Source of the DNA: Bacteroides sp. CAG:1076
GTDB taxonomy: Bacteria; Bacteroidota; Bacteroidia; Bacteroidales; Bacteroidaceae
Assembly: GCA_000436795.1 (NCBI GenBank)
Contig: HF993185.1
Location: 20,838 to 35,228 of the forward strand
Length of the DNA: 14,391 nucleotides
Direction: 5' to 3'
Position numbers and translations under genes: made by a program
Shown here: positions 1 through 6,510 of the stretch, piece after piece
Layout of the letters: each line of letters starts with the position of its first letter
How positions within the stretch are numbered: the stretch's first letter is position 1
The notes under the pieces: generated by a model
What the model was told of the DNA's origin: nothing
The model's input: the letters and a program-made list of their open reading frames with translations, nothing else
The model's database searches: none

Positions 1-1
1 C

Positions 2-157
2 CTACACGATGTACAGCTTCATAATGAACTTACAGCCTATCAGCGGAGCCAGATTGATGTAGAAGTGGTAATCCGTAAAAATCCCCATTACCAGTCATCT
101 CCTCTTTACAAAAAGATTCAGCAAGATATAGAGAACTTCCTGAAACTTGCCAAATAG
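2..157 (+). CDS. C-terminal fragment of an unrecognised protein
   Basis: The first 156 bases read open in one frame and end at TAG (155-157), giving the last 51 residues of a protein whose start lies outside the window. The fragment is hydrophilic, with a run of alternating hydrophobic residues (IDVEVVIRK) that looks like a beta strand, followed by a lysine-rich, probably helical tail ending NFLKLAK. I do not recognise the family. It converges on the porin gene on the other strand, the two stop codons being only 14 bases apart, with no hairpin between them. The open frame and codon use support a real gene, but the fragment is short. Confidence 0.55.
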   Translation, partial: LHDVQLHNELTAYQRSQIDVEVVIRKNPHYQSSPLYKKIQQDIENFLKLAK

Positions 158-171
158 ATTGTCTGTAATCT

Positions 172-1209
172 TTATATCTCATATCCGAATCTGAATAATC
201 CTGCCCAAGCAAACATACGGCTGTTTTTTATCAGATGCAAGGCCGGCTGTATATACATGTTCTTCAAGCAACACATTTTACATGTCAGCTCACTGGCCCA
301 TTCGTGCCCTGTGGTATAATCTGCATAGTCGGCAAACATACCGGCTTCCAGCCTTCCGTAATGTGCAACCAGTCCCCCGCCTGCATAACTCCGGCAGCCT
401 GTTTTTGCCGTAGGGTTAACAGAATACTGAACCAACAGATGCCAATGGTCAAACACCTTCTGTTCCGCATAGCCCCACACTACCGCATTCCACCCTTTCT
501 TTTCTTCCGTTTCTTCTGTTCCTTCCGCATAACAAGCAGACAACCCGTTACGTAAAGCAAACCCCATATAATAACCGCTACCATTATTCTGATAATTAAC
601 TGTTGATATACCTAATATCCCATCACTTCCGGGACAGAAACGAAACACATTCTCACGCCCTGCAAACATTCTGTAACCGGTTCCATTGTAAACAGAAGCT
701 TCAACTCCCCAATATTCCCCCTGCCATTTATAATCTACTCCAACCGAAGCTACCGGATAGTTCGCTATCGGATAATCAGCCGACAGAGTAGGAAAAATAC
801 CGCAGGAACTATTGGTAAACAAAGAAATACAGGAAGAAGTAAAGTAATCTTCATTCAGATTACGTATTCCTACAAAGACTGCCGATTTTCCTGCCTGCCA
901 TCTTACCCCCAGTACAGCCAACGCCAAAGGAATATTTTCCGCCTCGACACTCGAAAATCCCTGCCAGTCGTTAAGCAACGGAGTTTCACTGGTTCCTGCC
1001 ACACTGATTGAAGCAGCTTCCACTCCAATATTTTTATTTAGAGCTACAGATACATCTGCACGTAACAGATTCACCCATTTAACCTTCGTCCGAAAATCAG
1101 TCTGCAACTCCGACAAATAAGACAAGCCAACATCCTGTGCCATAATGCGATGGTTACACAAAGTAACCACCGCAACGATGACACATACAACCATTATCTT
1201 CTGCATCAT
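172..1209 (-). CDS. OprB-like outer-membrane beta-barrel porin
   Basis: 345 residues. The N-terminus is a signal peptide: a hydrophobic stretch at about 5-17 and a probable cleavage site after IMA (residue 24), leaving a mature protein beginning QDV. The rest alternates short amphipathic strands rich in Tyr, Trp and Gly (for example DYKWQGEYWGVEASVYNGTG) with turns, as in an outer-membrane barrel. The segment around YNGTGYRMFAGRENVFRF resembles the OprB/carbohydrate-porin family of Bacteroides; the family call comes from recall of such motifs and is less certain than the barrel call. The gene begins 3 bases after the mgtA stop, on the same strand, so it is almost certainly co-transcribed and perhaps translationally coupled to mgtA. 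That context suggests passage of Mg2+ or another cation across the outer membrane rather than sugar, which is inference. A second Met directly after the first could be the true start. Confidence 0.78.
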   Translation of the reverse strand: MMQKIMVVCVIVAVVTLCNHRIMAQDVGLSYLSELQTDFRTKVKWVNLLRADVSVALNKNIGVEAASISVAGTSETPLLNDWQGFSSVEAENIPLALAVLGVRWQAGKSAVFVGIRNLNEDYFTSSCISLFTNSSCGIFPTLSADYPIANYPVASVGVDYKWQGEYWGVEASVYNGTGYRMFAGRENVFRFCPGSDGILGISTVNYQNNGSGYYMGFALRNGLSACYAEGTEETEEKKGWNAVVWGYAEQKVFDHWHLLVQYSVNPTAKTGCRSYAGGGLVAHYGRLEAGMFADYADYTTGHEWASELTCKMCCLKNMYIQPALHLIKNSRMFAWAGLFRFGYEI

Positions 1210-1212
1210 TGT

Positions 1213-3867
1213 TTATAACCATTTTATAAATCGTTTGATATACCAGTTTTTTACAAGCTGAGTCAGTATACAATAAGAAAGCAAGATGCCAATAAGCCAT
1301 GGGAAATAACTCAACGGCAAAGGCTCCAGACCGATGGAACTTCCAAAAGGCGTAAACGGAATGATGATGCCAATAGCCATAATCAGGAAAGTCAGACCGG
1401 TAACCTGCCAGGATGCACAGCTCTGTATGAACGGAATTTTCCGTGTACGAATCATGTGTACAATCAAGGTTTGCGAAAGCAGTCCTTCGATGAACCATCC
1501 CGATTGGAAGAGTGTCTGGTGTTCCAGTGAATGACAACCAAAGACATACCACATCACCAGATACGTCACAATATCGAAAACCGAACTGATCGGACCGATA
1601 AAGATCATGAACCGGCTCAAATCGGATGCATCCCACTTACGCGGCTTGCGCAGATACTCGGCATCCATACGGTCGAACGGAATAGTAGTCTGCGAAATAT
1701 CATACAACAGATTCTGTATAAGTAAGTGAATAGGCAACATGGGCAGGAAGGGCAAGAAAGCACTGGCAGCCATAACACTGAACATATTTCCGAAATTGGA
1801 GCTTGCCGTCATCTTGATATACTTCGTGATATTTCCAAACGTCTTGCGGCCTTCCAGTACACCATCTTCCAGCACCATCAAATCCTTTTCCAGTAGAATA
1901 ATGTCCGCACTCTCTTTTGCAATATCTACAGCCGAATCGACAGAGATACCAATATCCGACTGACGCAACGCCGATGCATCATTAATGCCGTCGCCTAAAA
2001 AGCCAACCGTATTCTGCTGATCCTGCAAGATGGAGATAATCTGCGTCTTCTGAATTGGAGTCAGCTTAGAGAAAACCGTCGTTTCACGGACAGCCTTATG
2101 CTGTTCTTCGTCACTCATTGCAGCCAGTTCCGGTCCGGTAAGCGCATTTCCCGTTTCAATGCCCACCTGACGGGCGATAGTACGTACCACGGCATCGTTG
2201 TCTCCCGACAAGATTTTTACCTCAATGCCATGCTCGTGCAACTGCCGGATGGCACTTGCCGCCGACTGCTTAGGAGGATCGAGAAACGCCAGATACCCGA
2301 TAAGCACCATTTCGTTCTCATCCTTCACACAGAAATTACATTCCTTGTCCAAATAACTCTTCTGAGCTACGGCGATGACCCGCATTCCCTGCTTGTTCAT
2401 CTGCTCACTGATTTCCTTTGCCTTCTGTTTAAGTTCGGGCATAAAAGGCTGCACCTTCCCTTCAAATTCAGCATACGAACAAATTTCGAGCATTTCCTCT
2501 ACCGCTCCCTTGGTGATAATCTGCCGTTTTCCCTGTTTATCTTCCACCACAACCGACATACGCCGGCGAGTAAAATCGAACGGAATTTCATCGACTTTCT
2601 TGTAATTATCCTTCAAGTGTTCCAGATCAAGCTCCTTTACATGCGAAAGAATGGCCTTGTCCATCAGATTCTTCAAACCCGTCTGAAAGAAACTGTTAAA
2701 GTACGCGTGGCGCAGAATGCGCTTGTCGTTATCGCTTGAGCCATCGGCGTTGATGTATTTTTCCAATACAATCTGATCGCATGTCAGCGTACCCGTCTTG
2801 TCGGTACACAGAATATTCATGGCACCGAAATTCTGAATCGCATTCAAATCCTTCACTATCGTTTTTTTCTTCGACATAGCCACCGCCCCTTTCGACAAAT
2901 TGGCTGTCACAATCATCGGAAGCATCTCCGGAGTCAGTCCGACAGCTACCGATACCGCAAAGATAAAAGCCTCCAGCCAGTCGCCTTTTGTCAGTCCGTT
3001 TACCAGAAAAACAAAGGGAATCATGACCAGCATGAAACGGATCAGCAGGAAACTCACCTTACTGATGCCCTTGTCGAAAGCCGTTGCCGCCCGGTGTCCG
3101 ATAATCCCTTTGGCAATCGTTCCCAGATACGTATTGTTTCCCGTAGCAAAAACAATTCCAGCAGCCGAACCGCTTACCACATTCGAACCCATAAAGCAAA
3201 TGTTGTCCAGCTCTACCACACTGCCCTTGCTATACTTATCACCTTTCGGCACCGGACACTTTTCTATGGGATCCGACTCTCCGGTAAGCGAAGACTGGCT
3301 GACAAACAAATCCTTTGCCTCAACGATACGGATATCCGCCGGAATCATGTCACCGGCAGCTATCATCACAATATCTCCGGGAACCAGTTCGGCAATGCTG
3401 ATTTCTTCGTCGTGACTTCCGGCACGCTTCACGTAACACGTATTGGTCACCATCTTCAGCAACGCTTCACTCGACATATTTGCCTTCCACTCCTGACGAA
3501 AACGGAGAATAGCACTGCACACCACCATCACGGAAATGATGATGATAGCCGTCCAGTCCTGTTCCCCCGGATCGGCAAGCAAAACATCCAGCACAAACGA
3601 TATAATGACCAAAAGAGTCAGCACACCGATAAACGGATTAATAAACGTCTTGATAAAAGTAGAAACCGGATTTTTCTTCTTCTCATGTTCCACCTCATTT
3701 TTGCCATAAAGCGACTGTCTTTCTTCAACCTCCTCAGCGCTTATTCCCATCGGAGTAGTTTGAAAATAACTGAATACAGAGCCAAGTGGCTGAGCTGCCG
3801 CCAAAAATACCTTCTCGGCATTAAAAGCGAACTGTGTCTTACTCTTCTTGTTCTTCCACATTGTCAT
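1213..3867 (-). CDS. mgtA: Magnesium-importing P-type ATPase (MgtA/MgtB family)
   Basis: 884 residues, the usual length for the family. Inner-membrane pump that drives Mg2+ into the cytoplasm using ATP. Landmarks in order: soluble N-terminal region with the cation-ATPase N motif (GISAEEVEERQSLYGKNEV, 41-59), TM1-2 at about 69-122, actuator domain with TGES at 195-198, TM3-4 at about 272-320 with the LTPEML motif (311-316), phosphorylation motif DKTGTLT with the acceptor Asp at 356, nucleotide-binding KGA near 453-455, hinge GDGIND at 625-630, and a six-helix C-terminal membrane part. All catalytic residues are present. The MgtA-like pattern in TM4 (PEM rather than the PEGL/PECI of calcium or heavy-metal pumps) and overall resemblance support Mg2+ over Ca2+. 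The neighbours are a two-component system upstream and a porin downstream. The leader is only about 35 bases. Confidence 0.93.
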   Translation of the reverse strand: MTMWKNKKSKTQFAFNAEKVFLAAAQPLGSVFSYFQTTPMGISAEEVEERQSLYGKNEVEHEKKKNPVSTFIKTFINPFIGVLTLLVIISFVLDVLLADPGEQDWTAIIIISVMVVCSAILRFRQEWKANMSSEALLKMVTNTCYVKRAGSHDEEISIAELVPGDIVMIAAGDMIPADIRIVEAKDLFVSQSSLTGESDPIEKCPVPKGDKYSKGSVVELDNICFMGSNVVSGSAAGIVFATGNNTYLGTIAKGIIGHRAATAFDKGISKVSFLLIRFMLVMIPFVFLVNGLTKGDWLEAFIFAVSVAVGLTPEMLPMIVTANLSKGAVAMSKKKTIVKDLNAIQNFGAMNILCTDKTGTLTCDQIVLEKYINADGSSDNDKRILRHAYFNSFFQTGLKNLMDKAILSHVKELDLEHLKDNYKKVDEIPFDFTRRRMSVVVEDKQGKRQIITKGAVEEMLEICSYAEFEGKVQPFMPELKQKAKEISEQMNKQGMRVIAVAQKSYLDKECNFCVKDENEMVLIGYLAFLDPPKQSAASAIRQLHEHGIEVKILSGDNDAVVRTIARQVGIETGNALTGPELAAMSDEEQHKAVRETTVFSKLTPIQKTQIISILQDQQNTVGFLGDGINDASALRQSDIGISVDSAVDIAKESADIILLEKDLMVLEDGVLEGRKTFGNITKYIKMTASSNFGNMFSVMAASAFLPFLPMLPIHLLIQNLLYDISQTTIPFDRMDAEYLRKPRKWDASDLSRFMIFIGPISSVFDIVTYLVMWYVFGCHSLEHQTLFQSGWFIEGLLSQTLIVHMIRTRKIPFIQSCASWQVTGLTFLIMAIGIIIPFTPFGSSIGLEPLPLSYFPWLIGILLSYCILTQLVKNWYIKRFIKWL

Positions 3868-3908
3868 ACTTCGTTTACAAGTTACTACTATGTATCTTTT
3901 TCACGCTG

Positions 3909-3916
3909 CAAAAGTA
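3909..3916 (-). promoter_or_regulatory. Candidate mgtA-porin promoter, -7 element
   Basis: On the minus strand the bases read TACTTTTG, a full match to the Bacteroides -7 consensus TAnnTTTG. Transcription would start near 3903-3906, leaving a leader of about 35 bases before the mgtA ATG. No TTTG lies at the expected -33 position; instead the region just upstream carries the 11-bp-spaced TCTAA repeats. A good -7 with no -33, next to tandem repeats, is what an activator-dependent promoter looks like. Confidence 0.65.
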
Positions 3917-3939
3917 GAGAAGACACAGCAACAAGACAG

Positions 3940-4008
3940 TTAGAAAACAATTAGAGTGGCATTAGAAAACTATTAGAATTTTTCTATAAGTTTTCTAATG
4001 CCACTCTA
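3940..4008 (-). promoter_or_regulatory. Four 11-bp-phased TCTAA repeats in a large inverted repeat; probable response-regulator target
   Basis: On the mgtA strand TCTAA occurs four times at exact 11-bp steps (plus-strand TTAGA at 3940, 3951, 3962 and 3973). The two outer pairs share longer sequence at a 22-bp period (TTAGAAAACAATTAGA and TTAGAAAACTATTAGA). From 3952 to 4008 the DNA is also an inverted repeat: 20 bp match perfectly (3952-3971 with 3989-4008), and after two mismatches five more pairs close on a 3-base loop. The right arm therefore carries TCTA on the plus strand at 3983, 3994 and 4005, again 11 bp apart. Tandem direct repeats at 11 bp are the known form of PhoB/OmpR-type sites, and an OmpR-family regulator is encoded next door. 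The array lies at about -35 to -75 of the mgtA promoter. A second role as terminator of the kinase operon is possible, but no U-tract follows. Confidence 0.72.
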
Positions 4009-4037
4009 TCTATAGCCGTACCCAAGGCCGAAAAGAC

Positions 4038-5408
4038 CTATAAATGCGGAAGTTCAATGACGAAAGTCGTTCCCTTGCCCTGCTCCGAATGTACACTGAT
4101 ATTTCCCTGATGCAGATGAATAATCTTCTGCGACAGCGTCATGCCGATACCATGTCCTTCCGCCATCTTCTCCTGTTCCCCTCTATAGAACAAGGTAAAC
4201 AGATGCTGCTTGTCGGCTTCCGACATTCCGATACCCGCATCCGACAAACGTACGATGGTCCACTTGTCCCAATAAGAAATCTGGATAAACGAAGACTTGT
4301 CGGCAGAATACTTACAGTTATTTTCAATCAGGTTCGAGAAAGCAATATTCAGCAGATACAGATTCCCTTTCACCGTAATCAGACGGTCATCCTCCGCCTC
4401 CTCCTGTTCGAACAGCAAATCGATATGATAATCCGGATGAGCACGCAAAATAAACTCCCGAGCGTCCAGCAACAATTCGTCCAGCCGGATTTCCTGCATC
4501 TTGATATGCTCCTTCTGATAGTCGGCTTTCGCCAGATTCAACAAGCCGTCTATCAGCTTCGTCATTCTGCGAGCATCGAGCAACACGTTCTGCATTGCCT
4601 GCCTGTACTGCTCCCCGCTCCGTTCCTTCTGCAACGACAAATCCAGCTCTGCTATCAGGGCTGCCAGCGGCGTACGCAGTTCGTGCGACACATTGCTGAC
4701 AAACATCTTCTGCGAGTTGAACGATACCTCCAACCGTTCCAGTAAAGCATTGAAAGCCGTACTCAGTTCTCCCAGTTCGTCTTTTTCGTTTTTCACAGGA
4801 AGCCGCCGGTTAATATGCAATGCCGTAATGGTTTCTGCTTCTTTCACAATATCCCGAATCGGTTTCAGCGACGCACGGGCAAGAAAATACCCTGCTGCAA
4901 ACAATAACGACAATCCGACGACGAATAAGACAATTAAGGTTTTCTGCAACTCCAGCAAATTATCGTAGCCATACCCGTCGTAAGCAGCAGCCGTTACAAT
5001 GTAGTCTTTTCCTCCGAACGAATAACGTATTCCCACAGCCTGATACTTGCCAATATAGAACTCCATATCTTTTTCCTTCAGAATACGGTCTATCATGGCA
5101 CGGTCTTCCTTGATAATATCGTTCTGTACCGCATCATGATAAAGCATCTGGAAGTCGGCCGAATAGACAGCCACTTCCACCTCGTTGATAAACTTCTTGT
5201 TGTTCAGATAAATAGACTGCATGGTCTGCGCATCGACCTGATTCTGAAGAAACAAATGTGCCTTTGTAATAGCCTCACTCTTCAGGTCATGGAAAAACGT
5301 CTTGCTGCGTGTATGTTCGCTTACCAGATAAATCAACACCATGCACAGCAGAAAAACGGCTGCCGTAACGCACGTATTCTGTAAAGTCAGTTTCGTCTTT
5401 ATTTTCAT
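4038..5408 (-). CDS. Sensor histidine kinase, HAMP type
   Basis: 456 residues, inner-membrane sensor of a two-component system. TM1 lies at about 11-30, an extracytoplasmic sensor domain at 31-157, TM2 at about 158-177, then a HAMP linker (178-230) containing the conserved P at 183 and the DELGELSTAFN signature. The dimerisation and phosphoacceptor helix has VSHELRTP with His242. The ATPase domain has the N box (NLIENNCKYS, 359-368), G1 (DAGIGMS, 390-396), F region (LFTLFYRG) and G2 (GHGIGM, 418-423). All kinase motifs are intact. The sensor domain has a strand-like VAVYSADFQMLYHD pattern suggesting a PAS/Cache-like fold; it has no dense acidic patch like that of enterobacterial PhoQ. The start codon overlaps the regulator stop (ATGA), so the two are translationally coupled and are partners. 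The ligand is unknown; the next gene downstream being mgtA suggests Mg2+ or an envelope signal. Confidence 0.93.
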   Translation of the reverse strand: MKIKTKLTLQNTCVTAAVFLLCMVLIYLVSEHTRSKTFFHDLKSEAITKAHLFLQNQVDAQTMQSIYLNNKKFINEVEVAVYSADFQMLYHDAVQNDIIKEDRAMIDRILKEKDMEFYIGKYQAVGIRYSFGGKDYIVTAAAYDGYGYDNLLELQKTLIVLFVVGLSLLFAAGYFLARASLKPIRDIVKEAETITALHINRRLPVKNEKDELGELSTAFNALLERLEVSFNSQKMFVSNVSHELRTPLAALIAELDLSLQKERSGEQYRQAMQNVLLDARRMTKLIDGLLNLAKADYQKEHIKMQEIRLDELLLDAREFILRAHPDYHIDLLFEQEEAEDDRLITVKGNLYLLNIAFSNLIENNCKYSADKSSFIQISYWDKWTIVRLSDAGIGMSEADKQHLFTLFYRGEQEKMAEGHGIGMTLSQKIIHLHQGNISVHSEQGKGTTFVIELPHL

Positions 5409-6091
5409 AACTTATCCGTTAAAATGAAACCGATACCGGGTTTCGTATGAATGAGCTTGACATCAAACTCCTTGTCGATCTTCTTTCGCAGGTAATTGAT
5501 ATACACATCGATGAAATTCGTTCCGGTATCGAAATGCGTATTCCATACTTTTTCGGCAATCTCTACGCGACTGATTACTTTCTCTGCGTTTTCAACCATA
5601 TACAGCAACAGGTTGTATTCTTTCGGCGACAGCTTTATCGCTTTCCCCTGTCGTTTCACTTCCCTGAGGTTCCGATTGATTGTCAAGTCGGCATACTCAA
5701 TCTGTTCAGGCGTATCGGCTACGACTTCCTTATTTCGTTTCAGCAGTACCCTTACACGTGCCGTCAGTTCCCGGAAGTCGAACGGCTTTGTCATATAGTC
5801 ATCTGCTCCCGCATCGAAACCATCCAGCTTATCATCGGTAGACCCCAAAGCGGTCAGCATCAGAATAGGCACCTTTTCGTTCAGGCGGCGAATCTCCTTG
5901 CAAAGCTCGAATCCGTCCATCTTCGGCAAGATAATGTCCGAAATAACCAACTGAAAAGAATAAGCCTGAAAAAGACGCAGCCCCATAGCCCCGTCGTATG
6001 CCACCATTGTCTGGTAACCATTTTCTTCCAGTCCGGCTTTCAGCAGGTCGGCCACTCGCTTTTCGTCTTCTACAATCAGTATTGTCTGCAT
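5405..6091 (-). CDS. OmpR/PhoB-family response regulator
   Basis: 228 residues. Receiver domain at 1-115 with acidic pocket E8/D9, phosphoacceptor Asp52, Thr80 and Lys101 (the KPF motif), all canonical. A winged-helix Trans_Reg_C DNA-binding domain occupies about 130-226, with the recognition-helix region NFIDVYINYLRKKI and the C-terminal wing KPGIGFIL. It is the partner of the kinase that overlaps its stop codon. Regulators of this class bind as dimers to direct repeats at 10-11 bp, and such repeats occur just upstream of mgtA, so mgtA and the porin are its most likely targets. It is related in design to PhoP, CpxR and RprY, but I cannot assign it to any one of these from sequence alone, so no gene symbol is given. 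Confidence 0.94.
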   Translation of the reverse strand: MQTILIVEDEKRVADLLKAGLEENGYQTMVAYDGAMGLRLFQAYSFQLVISDIILPKMDGFELCKEIRRLNEKVPILMLTALGSTDDKLDGFDAGADDYMTKPFDFRELTARVRVLLKRNKEVVADTPEQIEYADLTINRNLREVKRQGKAIKLSPKEYNLLLYMVENAEKVISRVEIAEKVWNTHFDTGTNFIDVYINYLRKKIDKEFDVKLIHTKPGIGFILTDKL

Positions 6092-6174
6092 ATTTTCTGA
6101 ATTTACCTAATGATATTATTTACCTGCGACTACAGATAACAACGCATATCCCCGCCAAATAGTTGACAGGTTTA

Positions 6175-6204
6175 CAAATGTAATGAAATTATTTTATCTG
6201 CAAA
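6175..6204 (-). promoter_or_regulatory. Promoter of the response regulator-kinase operon
   Basis: On the minus strand TTTG (6204-6201) is followed after 18 bases by TACATTTG (6182-6175). Both elements match the Bacteroides -33/-7 consensus at near-ideal spacing. Transcription would start near 6168-6172 with a leader of about 80 bases. A constitutive-looking promoter for the regulator contrasts with the mgtA promoter, which lacks a -33 element. No 11-bp TCTAA array is seen here, so autoregulation is not indicated. Confidence 0.7.
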
Positions 6205-6266
6205 GACATTTATTCTACACTATTGAGAGAGTCAGAAGAACCGTATGTAACCCATCGAACGCTGGT

Positions 6267-6370
6267 GACGTTTTTAAAAGACATGCCGACAAATGCGGAA
6301 AAACGTCCCGACGTTTTCTGAAAATTTGTACAAACGTTTTTATTTTTTGTACAAAAAACAAAACGGTTTT
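6267..6370. repeat. Cluster of ACGTTTT half-sites and two TTTGTACAAA palindromes
   Basis: GACGTTTTT at 6267-6275 has a perfect inverted copy at 6299-6307. That copy forms a tight palindrome with GACGTTTT at 6310-6317 (8-bp arms, 2-base spacer). AACGTTTTT recurs at 6333-6341 and a variant AACGGTTTT at 6362-6370. Interleaved are two palindromes, TTTGTACAAA (6325-6334) and TTTTTTGTACAAAAAA (6343-6358), with centres 21 bp apart, about two helical turns. The cluster sits about 60-165 bp upstream of the regulator operon promoter. The arrangement looks like protein-binding sites; the protein is unknown. Confidence 0.45.
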
Positions 6371-6445
6371 GCAGGGGCTTGAAAAGGTATTTGCGGAAAT
6401 AAGAATTAAAAGAAAAGCACGTTTCTGTTACAAGCAGGACGAAGA

Positions 6446-6496
6446 CAAAAAAAGAGCCTGCCCCGACGATGAACATCAATCAGCGGGACAGGCTCT
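6446..6496 (-). terminator. Rho-independent terminator of the YbhN-pepD operon
   Basis: On the minus strand a GC-rich 13-bp stem (6496-6484 with 6465-6453, one G-U pair) is followed directly by seven U (6452-6446). The loop contains a small inner hairpin (GATGTTCATC). It begins 14 bases after the pepD stop codon. It is a textbook intrinsic terminator and separates this operon from the regulator operon downstream. Confidence 0.9.
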
Positions 6497-6510
6497 GCAT
6501 ATCTCAAGAA

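Larger units (their letters stand above)
6092..6510. other. 420-bp intergenic region between the regulator operon and pepD
   Basis: This gap holds three things: the regulator promoter at its left end, a repeat cluster in the middle (6267-6370), and the pepD terminator at its right end (6446-6496). Two open frames cross it, 118 codons on plus and 89 on minus. The first runs into the terminator and the end of pepD; the second begins inside the terminator hairpin. Neither resembles a known protein, so I treat both as chance. A small RNA here cannot be excluded. Confidence 0.6.

Noticed and set aside
158..171. Shared bidirectional terminator between the first fragment and the porin gene
   Set aside because: The 14 bases between the two stop codons contain no inverted repeat.
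2098..2739. 213-codon plus-strand open frame opposite mgtA, with others at 2900-3415 and 3094-3954
   Set aside because: All lie antisense to the clear P-type ATPase gene and show no family features.
3952..4008. Hairpin as a plain Rho-independent terminator of the kinase gene
   Set aside because: The stem is AT-rich and no run of U follows on either strand. The exact 11-bp motif spacing is not needed for a terminator. A secondary role in termination is still possible.
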